Position numbers and translations under genes: made by a program
Assembly (NCBI RefSeq): GCF_003990645.1
Contig: NZ_RYZK01000002.1
Coordinates: forward strand, 645,442 to 709,441
Origin: Shimia sediminis
Lineage (GTDB): Bacteria; Pseudomonadota; Alphaproteobacteria; Rhodobacterales; Rhodobacteraceae
Reading direction: 5' to 3'
DNA: 64,000 nucleotides
Part shown: positions 38,630-46,525 of the stretch, in pieces
Layout: each line of letters opens with the position of its first letter
How positions within the stretch are numbered: the first letter of the stretch is position 1
The notes under the pieces: generated by a model
Told to the model about the DNA's origin: nothing
Databases searched by the model: none
What the model saw: the letters and a program-made list of their open reading frames with translations, nothing else

Positions 38630-39218
38630 TCCGCTCGCCTCTCTTTTGGCCTCTCTGGAACGCGAGACAGGGGCCTCTTCAGATTTTGATCTGAACCCCG
38701 ACGTGGTCCTGCCCGAGGGGCGCAAACTGCGCCCCGCTGGGGTTCTGGTGCCGATTGAGATGCGTGCAAATGTGCCCCATGTCATCCTGACCAAACGTGC
38801 CTCGCACCTGAAACACCACCCCGGCCAGATCGCCTTTCCGGGCGGCAAACAGGACGAAAGTGACGTGGACGTCGTCGCCGCAGCCCTGCGCGAGGCGCGC
38901 GAAGAGATTGGTTTGCCTGAGAACAACGTTGAAGTCCTGGGGACCCTTCCGTTTCACGAAACGGTCACCAGCTTTACCGTTACACCCGTTTTGGGCCGTG
39001 TTAGAGACGCATTTGACATCATTCCAGAGCCCGGTGAGGTGGATGAGGTCTTCTCGGTCCCGCTCGCGCATGTCACCAACCCTGCGCAGTTCTCGGTCCA
39101 GTCGCGCCGCTGGATGGGACAGAAGCGTTCCTACTTTACGGTCCCCTTCGGACCCTATTACATCTGGGGGGCCACCGCGCGTATCCTGCGGGGGCTGGCC
39201 GAGAGGATGAACCCGTGA
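38622..39218 (+). CDS. Nudix CoA pyrophosphatase-like hydrolase
   Basis: 198 residues with the NudL/CoAse-type block LTKRASHLKHHPGQIAFPGGK followed by the Nudix box (GGKQDESDVDVVAAALREAREEIGL). Such enzymes hydrolyse coenzyme A and its derivatives. The start is taken as GTG at 38622, giving the family-like MSDPLASLLASLE and an AAGG ribosome site; ATG at 38604 is possible. It overlaps hslO by eight bases and cca by four (GTGA), so translation is coupled through four genes. Confidence 0.85.
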   Translation: MSDPLASLLASLERETGASSDFDLNPDVVLPEGRKLRPAGVLVPIEMRANVPHVILTKRASHLKHHPGQIAFPGGKQDESDVDVVAAALREAREEIGLPENNVEVLGTLPFHETVTSFTVTPVLGRVRDAFDIIPEPGEVDEVFSVPLAHVTNPAQFSVQSRRWMGQKRSYFTVPFGPYYIWGATARILRGLAERMNP

Positions 39219-40375
39219 CACGCATTTCCGGCGACTGGTTAGACAATCCGCACACCCAAAAGGTCTGCGCGATGCTGACCGACGCCGGATATCAGGCGCT
39301 GTTTGTCGGTGGATGTGTGCGCAACGCGCTGTTTGGGGTCGCGGTGAACGATCTCGACATCTCCACAGATGCCATGCCGGAAACCGTGATCGACCTTGCC
39401 GCCCGCGCCGGTCTGCACGCCATTCCCACCGGCATCGATCATGGCACCATCACAGTTGTCGCTGACCACATCCCGCACGAGATCACCACCTTCCGCAAGG
39501 ATGTCGAAACCGATGGCCGCCGTGCCGTCGTCGCCTTTTCCAAACAGGCCGAAGATGACGCCCACCGCCGCGACTTCACCATGAACGCGCTTTACGCACA
39601 GCCCGATGGTACCATCGTCGACCCCTTGGGCGGCATGACCGACCTTCTGGCCCGCCGCGTCCGGTTCATCGACGACGCCGATCTGCGCATCCGCGAAGAT
39701 TACCTGCGAATCCTGCGCTATTTCCGATTTCATGCCTGGTACGGAGACACCGCGCAGGGCATGGATCCCGACGCGCTCGCCGCCATTGCGACGAACATCG
39801 ACGGCATCAACACCCTCTCCAAAGAACGCCTCGGCGCTGAAATGCTCAAGCTGCTCGCTGCGCCCGATCCCGCCCCCGCCGTTGCCGCCATGCGCCAGAC
39901 CGGCGCGCTTACAACTGTCATCACCGGCGCCGACGACCGCGCGCTGGCCCCCCTGGTGCACCTCGAACAAGAGATCGGCGCCAACCCCGATCCAATCCGC
40001 CGCCTTGCCGCCCTTGGCGGTCAGAACGTCGCCAAAGGCCTGCGCCTCTCCAAGAAACAGACCCGCCTGCTCGACACGCTGCACAACGCCATCGGCACGC
40101 CCGAAACCGCTGGCTCACTGGCCTATCAACATGGGACAGGCACCGCACTTTCGGTCCTGCTCCTGCGCGCGGCCCTGCTCGAAATGCCCATGTCTCCGAC
40201 ATGGCGCAACGAGATCGCAGCAGGGGCCAAAGCCACCTTCCCGGTCAAACCCGCTGACCTCATGCCAGCGCTGAGCGGCCCGACACTGGGGGCTGAGCTG
40301 AAGCGGCTCGAGGCCCTCTGGATCGCCTCTGGATTCACCTTGAGACGGCAAGAACTCCTGAAGCAAAAACAGTGA
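39215..40375 (+). CDS. cca: CCA tRNA nucleotidyltransferase
   Basis: 386 residues, class II polymerase-beta fold: nucleotidyl-transfer motif GGCVRNALFG...DLDISTDA (residues 31-53), then RRDFTMNALY, and the RNA-binding helical region. It adds or repairs the 3' CCA of tRNA; the two tRNAs here already encode CCA, so it would act in repair. Start is GTG overlapping the previous gene, and the stop overlaps the GTG of the LysE-family gene by four bases. Confidence 0.93.
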   Translation: MTRISGDWLDNPHTQKVCAMLTDAGYQALFVGGCVRNALFGVAVNDLDISTDAMPETVIDLAARAGLHAIPTGIDHGTITVVADHIPHEITTFRKDVETDGRRAVVAFSKQAEDDAHRRDFTMNALYAQPDGTIVDPLGGMTDLLARRVRFIDDADLRIREDYLRILRYFRFHAWYGDTAQGMDPDALAAIATNIDGINTLSKERLGAEMLKLLAAPDPAPAVAAMRQTGALTTVITGADDRALAPLVHLEQEIGANPDPIRRLAALGGQNVAKGLRLSKKQTRLLDTLHNAIGTPETAGSLAYQHGTGTALSVLLLRAALLEMPMSPTWRNEIAAGAKATFPVKPADLMPALSGPTLGAELKRLEALWIASGFTLRRQELLKQKQ

Positions 40376-40983
40376 CTATTTCAGCGTTTTTTGCCCAAAT
40401 AGACCCGCTCTACGCCTTTGTCTTCCTCGGTCTGTTCAGCCCCGGACCCAACGTGATCCTGCTCACATCCTCGGGCGCACGGTTTGGAATTCGCCGCACC
40501 CTTCCACATCTTTTTGGCGTGGTGATCGGGGTTGGCATCACGTCCGCTCTGACCGGTCTTGGAATTGGCGCGATCCTGTTGAAATGGCCGGTTCTCGAAT
40601 GGACTCTCAAGACCATATCGGCCATCTGGATCATGTGGATGGCATACCGCCTTTGGACGTCCCGGCCGGGCCACACGATCGACGATGACCGCCCCTTCAC
40701 ATTGGTCGAAGCCGTACTGTTCCAATGGGTAAACCCCAAGGTCTGGATCGTCGCCCTTGCTGCGGCCTCAGCCTATGCCTCTGACCTGCCGCTTCACCTC
40801 GAGGCTTTGCGTCTCGGCAGCGCCTTTTCCGGTATCAACCTTTTTGTCTGCCTGTTCTGGTCCTGCACTGGTGCACTCTTGTCGTTTCTGCTGACCACCC
40901 CGCTCGCCTGGGCCCTTTTCACGCGATGCATGGCGGTCGCACTCGCCATTTTCTCAATCATGGTTTTGCTACCCGGCAGTTGA
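40372..40983 (+). CDS. LysE/RhtB-family exporter
   Basis: 203 residues, about six membrane helices. The block FSPGPNVILLTSSGARFGIRR is the LysE-family signature (PGP), and FQWVNPKVWI the second conserved element. These proteins export amino acids or related metabolites; the substrate is not readable from sequence. Start is GTG, coupled to cca by a 4-base overlap. Confidence 0.86.
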   Translation: MTISAFFAQIDPLYAFVFLGLFSPGPNVILLTSSGARFGIRRTLPHLFGVVIGVGITSALTGLGIGAILLKWPVLEWTLKTISAIWIMWMAYRLWTSRPGHTIDDDRPFTLVEAVLFQWVNPKVWIVALAAASAYASDLPLHLEALRLGSAFSGINLFVCLFWSCTGALLSFLLTTPLAWALFTRCMAVALAIFSIMVLLPGS

Positions 40984-41040
40984 CACAGGCCCCCACCCTG
41001 CCCCACAGTCCCCAAACCCAATGAGCAAGGAGGGTGCAAA

Positions 41041-41067
41041 ATGTATCGAGGTATCTGGCTGACCTGA
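41041..41067 (+). CDS. Possible eight-codon leader peptide before the ABC exporter
   Basis: An ATG preceded by an almost ideal ribosome site (AAGGAGGG, six bases upstream) opens a frame MYRGIWLT ending in TGA. It lies in the 161-base gap between the LysE-type gene and the ABC exporter. A site this strong before so short a frame may be a regulatory leader peptide or chance. Confidence 0.25.
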   Translation: MYRGIWLT

Positions 41068-41144
41068 GCCAAAGCTAACCTCACATCGGTATTGCCAACT
41101 GGCTTTGCCGGACCATTTTGCATTTCCAGTTTCGGACCCCTTCC

Positions 41145-42986
41145 ATGTTCAAGTTTTTCGAAAACCTCGTTGACCCCTATTGCGACTATCCGGAAACCGA
41201 TACGCCGCCGACCAAATTATGGCCGTTCCTTTGGGACTATTCCCAGCCGTTTAAACGAGTCTTTTGGGTGGCCGGGATCATGTCGATTGTCGTGGCCACA
41301 GTCGAAATCTTCCTGATCGGCTATATGGGGCGCATCGTGGACATCCTCGGCGGCGAACCTGCGCAAGTCTGGGCAGAGCACGGCACCGAGCTTATCCTGA
41401 TGGCGCTGTTTATCCTGCTTTTGCGCCCCGCACTTCAGGCCTTCGATGTGCTTTTGCTGAACAACACCATCCTGCCCAATTTTGGCACGCTGATCCGATA
41501 CCGTTCACACAAACACGTGCTGCGCCAATCAGTGGGCTGGTTTGAAAACGACTTTGCCGGCCGCATCGCCAACCGGATCATGCAGACGCCTCCCGCCGCG
41601 GGCGAAGCCGTGTTCCAGGTCTTTGATGCCATCACCTTTTCCATCGCGTATTTCGTGGGCGCCGCGATCCTGCTCAGCGACAGTGACCCGAGGTTGGTCC
41701 TGCCCATGCTTGGCTGGCTGGTGCTCTACGCCCTCTTGGTGCGCTGGACGATGGTGCGGGTGGGCCCGGCCTCGAAACGCGCATCCGACGCCCGCTCGCA
41801 GGTCACGGGTCGGGTGGTCGATGCCTATACAAACATCCATTCGGTCAAGCTCTTTGCGCATGATGAGCGCGAGATGGAGTATGCCAAAGAGGCCATCGAG
41901 TATTCGCGAACAACCTTCCGGGATGAGATGCGCATCTACACCATCATGGACATCATGCTGGTGACACTGAATGGTCTGTTGATTGTCGCGGTTGTCGGCT
42001 GGGCGATTTGGCTCTGGATGCAGGGTGCCGCCAGCGTTGGCGTCGTTGCTGCAGCCACCGCACTGACGCTGCGCCTGAATGCTATGACCGGCTGGATCAT
42101 GTGGGCGTTGACCACCTTCTTTCGGCAACTTGGCGTTGTTGCCGAGGGGATGGAGACCATTGCGCAGCCCATCACGCTTGTCGATTCCAAAGGCGCGCAA
42201 CCGCTTGCCATGCAAGACGGAAAAGTCGAGATTCAGTCTCTATCTCACCACTATGGGCGTGGTGCCGGGGGTCTGGACGCCATTTCTCTCACCATTCAGC
42301 CCGGCGAAAAGATTGGCCTGATTGGCCGCTCTGGCGCGGGCAAATCAACGCTCGTGAAGCTCCTCTTGCGGTTTTACGATGCCGAAGCCGGACGCATCCT
42401 GATCGACGGTCAGGATATTGCGGGGGTCACGCAGGACTCTTTGCGGGACAAGATTGGCATGGTCCAGCAGGACAGCTCCCTCTTGCATCGGTCGGTCCGC
42501 GAAAACATCCTCTACGGTCGCCCGGATGCGACCGAGGAACAGATGCTCGATGCTGCCCGCAAGGCCGAAGCGCATGATTTTGTCATGGACCTGCAGGACC
42601 CCGAGGGGCGTTCCGGCTATGACGCGCAGGTGGGTGAACGCGGCGTGAAACTCTCAGGTGGGCAGCGTCAGCGGATCACGCTGGCGCGTGTCATGCTCAA
42701 GGATGCGCCAATCCTCCTGCTCGATGAAGCCACCAGTGCACTTGATTCCGAAGTCGAGGCCGCGATTCAGGAAACGCTCTATGGTCTGATGGAGGGCAAA
42801 ACCGTGATTGCCATCGCGCACCGTCTGTCCACTATCGCGCGGATGGATCGCATCCTTGTGCTGGATGGCGGTCACATCGTCGAAGAAGGCACCCACGCTG
42901 AACTTCTGACCCAAGACGGGCTTTATGCCAGCTTTTGGGCGCGACAGTCTGGCGGGTTCCTCAATGCGGACGAAGTGGCTGAGTAA
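41145..42986 (+). CDS. ABC exporter, fused membrane and ATPase domains
   Basis: 613 residues: an ABC type-1 transmembrane domain (about 40-340, six helices) followed by an ATPase domain with Walker A GRSGAGKST, signature LSGGQRQR, Walker B ILLLDEATSALD and the switch His in IAHRLSTIARMDR. It resembles the MsbA/multidrug half-transporter group; it would act as a homodimer exporting lipids or drugs. ATG 41145 is preferred over 41118 because MFKFFENLVDPYCDYPE is family-like. Two hairpins follow the stop. Confidence 0.9.
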   Translation: MFKFFENLVDPYCDYPETDTPPTKLWPFLWDYSQPFKRVFWVAGIMSIVVATVEIFLIGYMGRIVDILGGEPAQVWAEHGTELILMALFILLLRPALQAFDVLLLNNTILPNFGTLIRYRSHKHVLRQSVGWFENDFAGRIANRIMQTPPAAGEAVFQVFDAITFSIAYFVGAAILLSDSDPRLVLPMLGWLVLYALLVRWTMVRVGPASKRASDARSQVTGRVVDAYTNIHSVKLFAHDEREMEYAKEAIEYSRTTFRDEMRIYTIMDIMLVTLNGLLIVAVVGWAIWLWMQGAASVGVVAAATALTLRLNAMTGWIMWALTTFFRQLGVVAEGMETIAQPITLVDSKGAQPLAMQDGKVEIQSLSHHYGRGAGGLDAISLTIQPGEKIGLIGRSGAGKSTLVKLLLRFYDAEAGRILIDGQDIAGVTQDSLRDKIGMVQQDSSLLHRSVRENILYGRPDATEEQMLDAARKAEAHDFVMDLQDPEGRSGYDAQVGERGVKLSGGQRQRITLARVMLKDAPILLLDEATSALDSEVEAAIQETLYGLMEGKTVIAIAHRLSTIARMDRILVLDGGHIVEEGTHAELLTQDGLYASFWARQSGGFLNADEVAE

Positions 42987-43000
42987 GGGCGCAAACGCCC
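42987..43000. terminator. Short hairpin at the ABC exporter stop
   Basis: GGGCG-CAAA-CGCCC starts the base after the TAA stop. A 5-bp GC stem without T-tract; part of a tandem with the palindrome at 43002. Confidence 0.4.
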
Positions 43001-43001
43001 C

Positions 43002-43029
43002 GTAGGTCGGACAATTTTGTCCGACCTAC
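43002..43029. repeat. 13-bp perfect palindrome (REP-like)
   Basis: GTAGGTCGGACAA / TTGTCCGACCTAC with a TT centre, 16 bases after the ABC exporter stop. Two hairpins in tandem can end the rightward transcript, but the palindrome lacks a following T-run and its perfect symmetry looks like a dispersed REP-type element. Confidence 0.6.
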
Positions 43030-43193
43030 CGACCGGCGCGTTAATTTCTTCGGATGCCGCCCCCAACACCGACGCAATAGCGACGTTATACCGACGCGAT
43101 ACAGATGTGGGTTTTGGCCATTAACCCTTGTGTTTTCGGGCTGATTCTCTGCCAAGGGCGCAGGGGGCCGCGGACGGTCCGGTCAGACTCTGT

Positions 43194-44066
43194 TTAGAAA
43201 CTCGCGTCCTGAACCTCCTTCAGGTCCGGGATCACATCGGCCGTACCGTGTCGCGTCACCATCAAGGCAGAGGCGCGTGTCGCCAGCGCAATCGCCTGAG
43301 GCATCGGCATGCCCCGGTCCAGCGCCGCCAACACATACCCGGTAAAGGTATCCCCTGCACCGGTCGTGTCGACCGGCGTCACCGGCAATGCGGGGAAATG
43401 CCGAATCTCACCAGAGCCATTGTCATAGAGCGAGCACCCCTGACTACCCTTGGTCACGATCACCTGGCTTACCGGCAAATCGGGCGGGGCCTGTCCGGTG
43501 GCCTGCTCAAACTGCGCTGCCTCAACTGCGTTCAGAAACAGAATGTCTGTATAGGGCAACACGGCCTGCATCGCTTCGGCCTCAAAAGGCGCGGCGGCAC
43601 AGGCCGTAAACAAATCCAGCTGTTTGGCCATTTCGGCAGCATAAGCCTGATTGTTGGTTTCATTCTGGATCAGCAGCGTATCCCCTGGCGATGCCTCGCT
43701 CAGCGCAGAGCCAATCGCCGCCTCGGAAATCACGTGATTGGCCCCCGGCAGTAACACGATGGCATTCTCACCCGCATCATCCACGTTGATGATGGCATGG
43801 CCCGTCGGGGTCTCGGGCAGAGTCGCGATGTGGCGCGTATCGACGCCGTACTCCAGCAACCGTTCGACCGCCCATTTGCCGTCTTCCCCCACTGCGCCAA
43901 TGTGAATGGTCCGGGCCGCCGCACGGGCTGCGGCCACCGACATGTTGGTGCCCTTGCCGCCCAACCCCCGCAAAACCGACGTCGCCGCCAGGGTTTCCCC
44001 GGCAGCGGGCAAGTGTGGAACGCGATAGAAAAAATCCGCGTTGATGGACCCGAGATTGTAGATCGC
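43194..44066 (-). CDS. PfkB-family sugar kinase (ribokinase-like)
   Basis: 290 residues. The N-terminal GGKGTNMSVAAARAAA and C-terminal DTTGAGDTFTGYVLAAL are the two PfkB signatures; the latter holds the catalytic Asp. Both are closest to ribokinase, but ribose specificity cannot be proved. The ATG at 44066 begins MAIYNLGSINADFFYRVPHLP, the usual start; upstream frame residues are unconserved. It follows maeB by 78 bases on the same strand. Confidence 0.85.
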   Translation of the reverse strand, partial: AIYNLGSINADFFYRVPHLPAAGETLAATSVLRGLGGKGTNMSVAAARAAARTIHIGAVGEDGKWAVERLLEYGVDTRHIATLPETPTGHAIINVDDAGENAIVLLPGANHVISEAAIGSALSEASPGDTLLIQNETNNQAYAAEMAKQLDLFTACAAAPFEAEAMQAVLPYTDILFLNAVEAAQFEQATGQAPPDLPVSQVIVTKGSQGCSLYDNGSGEIRHFPALPVTPVDTTGAGDTFTGYVLAALDRGMPMPQAIALATRASALMVTRHGTADVIPDLKEVQDASF

Positions 44067-44144
44067 CATAAGAAACACCAACAAAAGAAAACAGGCCGGG
44101 CAACAATGCCCGACCTGCACAAAACATCAAGCTTTGTCGTCGTC

Positions 44145-46400
44145 TCAGCCGATCTTGGCCGCAGCCATCACCGCCATGTTCAGGATGTCGTTTGCGGTCG
44201 AGCCGGTCGAACATATCTGGATCGAATGATCAACGCCCGACAGGATCGGACCGATCACCGTTGCACCCGCCATTTCCTGCATCAGCTTGGTCGAGATCGA
44301 CGCCGAGTGGCGCGCTGGCACCACGAGGATGTTCGCCGGGCCGGTCAGGCGCTGGAACGGATAGTTTTCCTGAGCGCGTGGGTTCAGAGCCACATCCACG
44401 GTCATCTCGCCTTCGTACTCAAAATCCACGCCCCGCCGATCCAGAACCTGAGGCGCGACGTGCAGCTTTTGTGCGCGTTCCGACACCGGGTACCCAAAGG
44501 TCGAGAAACTGACAAACGCTACACGCGGTTCCAGACCCATATGACGGGCCACTCCAGCAGCACGTTCCGCGATATTGGCAAGATCTTCCTCATCCGGCCA
44601 TTCATGCACCAGCGTATCGGCAATCAGCACAATGCGCCCGTTATGCAACAACGCTGTGACGCCCACGGCGCCATTTTCGGTACTGGCATCAATCACATGG
44701 TTTACCAGTTGCAGCACATGCGCCGACTTGCGAGTCGCGCCGGTCACCAGCGCGTCCCCGTGACCATGTTGCAGCATCAGGGATGAGAACACGTGGCGAT
44801 CCCGTGCGGCCAGCTTGAACACGTCATGGCGGTCAAAGCCCTTGCGTTGCAGGCGTTCGTAGAGAAAGTCGGTATAGGTCTCCAGATGCCTCGTGTTCGC
44901 CGCGTTGACCACTTCGATCTCGCGCACTGCATCGCCCAGTCCTGCGGCTTCGAGTTTCTGTTTCACATCCGCTTCGCGACCGACAACCAATGCCTTGCCA
45001 AAGCCGTTGCGCTGATAGGTGACAGCCGCCCGCAAAACACGGGGATCGTCGCCTTCTGCAAAGATCATCCGCGCTTGAGCATGACGCGCACGCGCGTTGA
45101 GGCCGCGCAGGATCGACGCCGTTGGATCCATTCGCGAGCGCAGTGTTTCTTCGTACCCATCCATATCGATGATCGGACGACGCGCCACGCCAGTGTCCAT
45201 GCCAGCCTTGGCAACGGCAGGGGGAATGCGGTGGATAAGGCGCGGATCAAATGGGGTCGGGATGATGTAGTCCCGACCAAAGGACAACTTGCGGCCATAG
45301 GCCATGGCAACCTCGTCCGGCACGTCTTCACGCGCAAGCTCGGCCAGCGCCTCGGCGCAGGCGATCTTCATTTCGTCGTTGATGGCGCGGGCATGAATGT
45401 CCAACGCACCCCGGAACAGGTATGGGAAACCCAACACGTTGTTGACCTGGTTTGGATAGTCCGACCGGCCCGTCGCAACAATGGCGTCGGCACGTACGGC
45501 GTGGGCCTCTTCCGGTGTGATCTCCGGATCGGGGTTGGCCATGGCAAAGATCACCGGATCGTCGTTCATCGAGGCGACCATCTCGGACGTCACAGCACCC
45601 TTGGCAGAAACGCCGAGGAACACGTCAGCGCCTTTCATGGCTTCTTCCAGCGTACGCAGATCGGTTTTCACCGCATGGGCCGACTTCCACTGGTTCATAC
45701 CCTCGGTACGTCCCTGATAGATCACGCCCTTGGTGTCACAGGTGATGCAGTTGTCATGCTTGGCGCCCATCGATTTCAGCAATTCGATACAGGCAATGCC
45801 CGCTGCGCCCGCGCCGTTCAGAACAATCTTGCAGTCTTCGATCTTCTTGCCCGAGATGTGCAGTGCATTGATCAGACCCGCGGCACAGATCACCGCAGTA
45901 CCGTGCTGATCGTCATGGAACACTGGAATGTCCATCTGCTCTTTCAGGGTCTGCTCGATGATAAAACACTCAGGCGCCTTGATGTCCTCAAGGTTGATGC
46001 CCCCAAAGGTCGGACCCATCAGGCGCACTGCCTTGATAAACTCATCCGGATCTTCGGTATCCAGTTCGATGTCGATCGAGTTCACGTCGGCAAAGCGTTT
46101 GAACAAAACCGCCTTGCCCTCCATCACCGGTTTCGAGCCCAGCGCGCCAAGGTTGCCCAAGCCCAGAACCGCGGTCCCGTTCGAGATCACCGCCACAAGG
46201 TTGCCCTTGTTGGTGTAATCATAGGCCGTTGCCGGATCGGCCGCGATGGCCTCACAGGGCACAGCCACACCGGGAGAATAAGCCAGCGACAGGTCACGTT
46301 GCGTGGTCATCGGCACCGAGGCCTTGATCTCGAACTTGCCGGGAGTCGGCTCCAGATGGAACGCGAGCGCTTCTTCCGCAGTGACTTTGGTGTTGGCCAT
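44145..46400 (-). CDS. maeB: NADP-dependent malic enzyme with phosphotransacetylase-like C-terminal domain
   Basis: 751 residues. The N-terminal 430 residues are malic enzyme (SLAYSPGVAVPCEAI, HDDQHGTAVI, NGAGAAGIACIELL); the C-terminal 320 resemble phosphate acetyltransferase (ILVVPARHSASISTKLMQ), a regulatory module in this class. It decarboxylates malate to pyruvate and makes NADPH. The ATG at 46400 has GGAGGAG upstream; the longer frame is unconserved. Divergent from mutS. Confidence 0.95.
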   Translation of the reverse strand: MANTKVTAEEALAFHLEPTPGKFEIKASVPMTTQRDLSLAYSPGVAVPCEAIAADPATAYDYTNKGNLVAVISNGTAVLGLGNLGALGSKPVMEGKAVLFKRFADVNSIDIELDTEDPDEFIKAVRLMGPTFGGINLEDIKAPECFIIEQTLKEQMDIPVFHDDQHGTAVICAAGLINALHISGKKIEDCKIVLNGAGAAGIACIELLKSMGAKHDNCITCDTKGVIYQGRTEGMNQWKSAHAVKTDLRTLEEAMKGADVFLGVSAKGAVTSEMVASMNDDPVIFAMANPDPEITPEEAHAVRADAIVATGRSDYPNQVNNVLGFPYLFRGALDIHARAINDEMKIACAEALAELAREDVPDEVAMAYGRKLSFGRDYIIPTPFDPRLIHRIPPAVAKAGMDTGVARRPIIDMDGYEETLRSRMDPTASILRGLNARARHAQARMIFAEGDDPRVLRAAVTYQRNGFGKALVVGREADVKQKLEAAGLGDAVREIEVVNAANTRHLETYTDFLYERLQRKGFDRHDVFKLAARDRHVFSSLMLQHGHGDALVTGATRKSAHVLQLVNHVIDASTENGAVGVTALLHNGRIVLIADTLVHEWPDEEDLANIAERAAGVARHMGLEPRVAFVSFSTFGYPVSERAQKLHVAPQVLDRRGVDFEYEGEMTVDVALNPRAQENYPFQRLTGPANILVVPARHSASISTKLMQEMAGATVIGPILSGVDHSIQICSTGSTANDILNMAVMAAAKIG

Positions 46401-46525
46401 TTTGCTGACTCCTCCGATACCTTCCGGGCCTCTTAGCCCAAGGGTGCGAATCTCACAACCGCCAAGCACTTTCGCCTTTCGCGCAATGTGCCGCATTTGC
46501 TAAGAAAAGGGCCACGACAGGGGGA

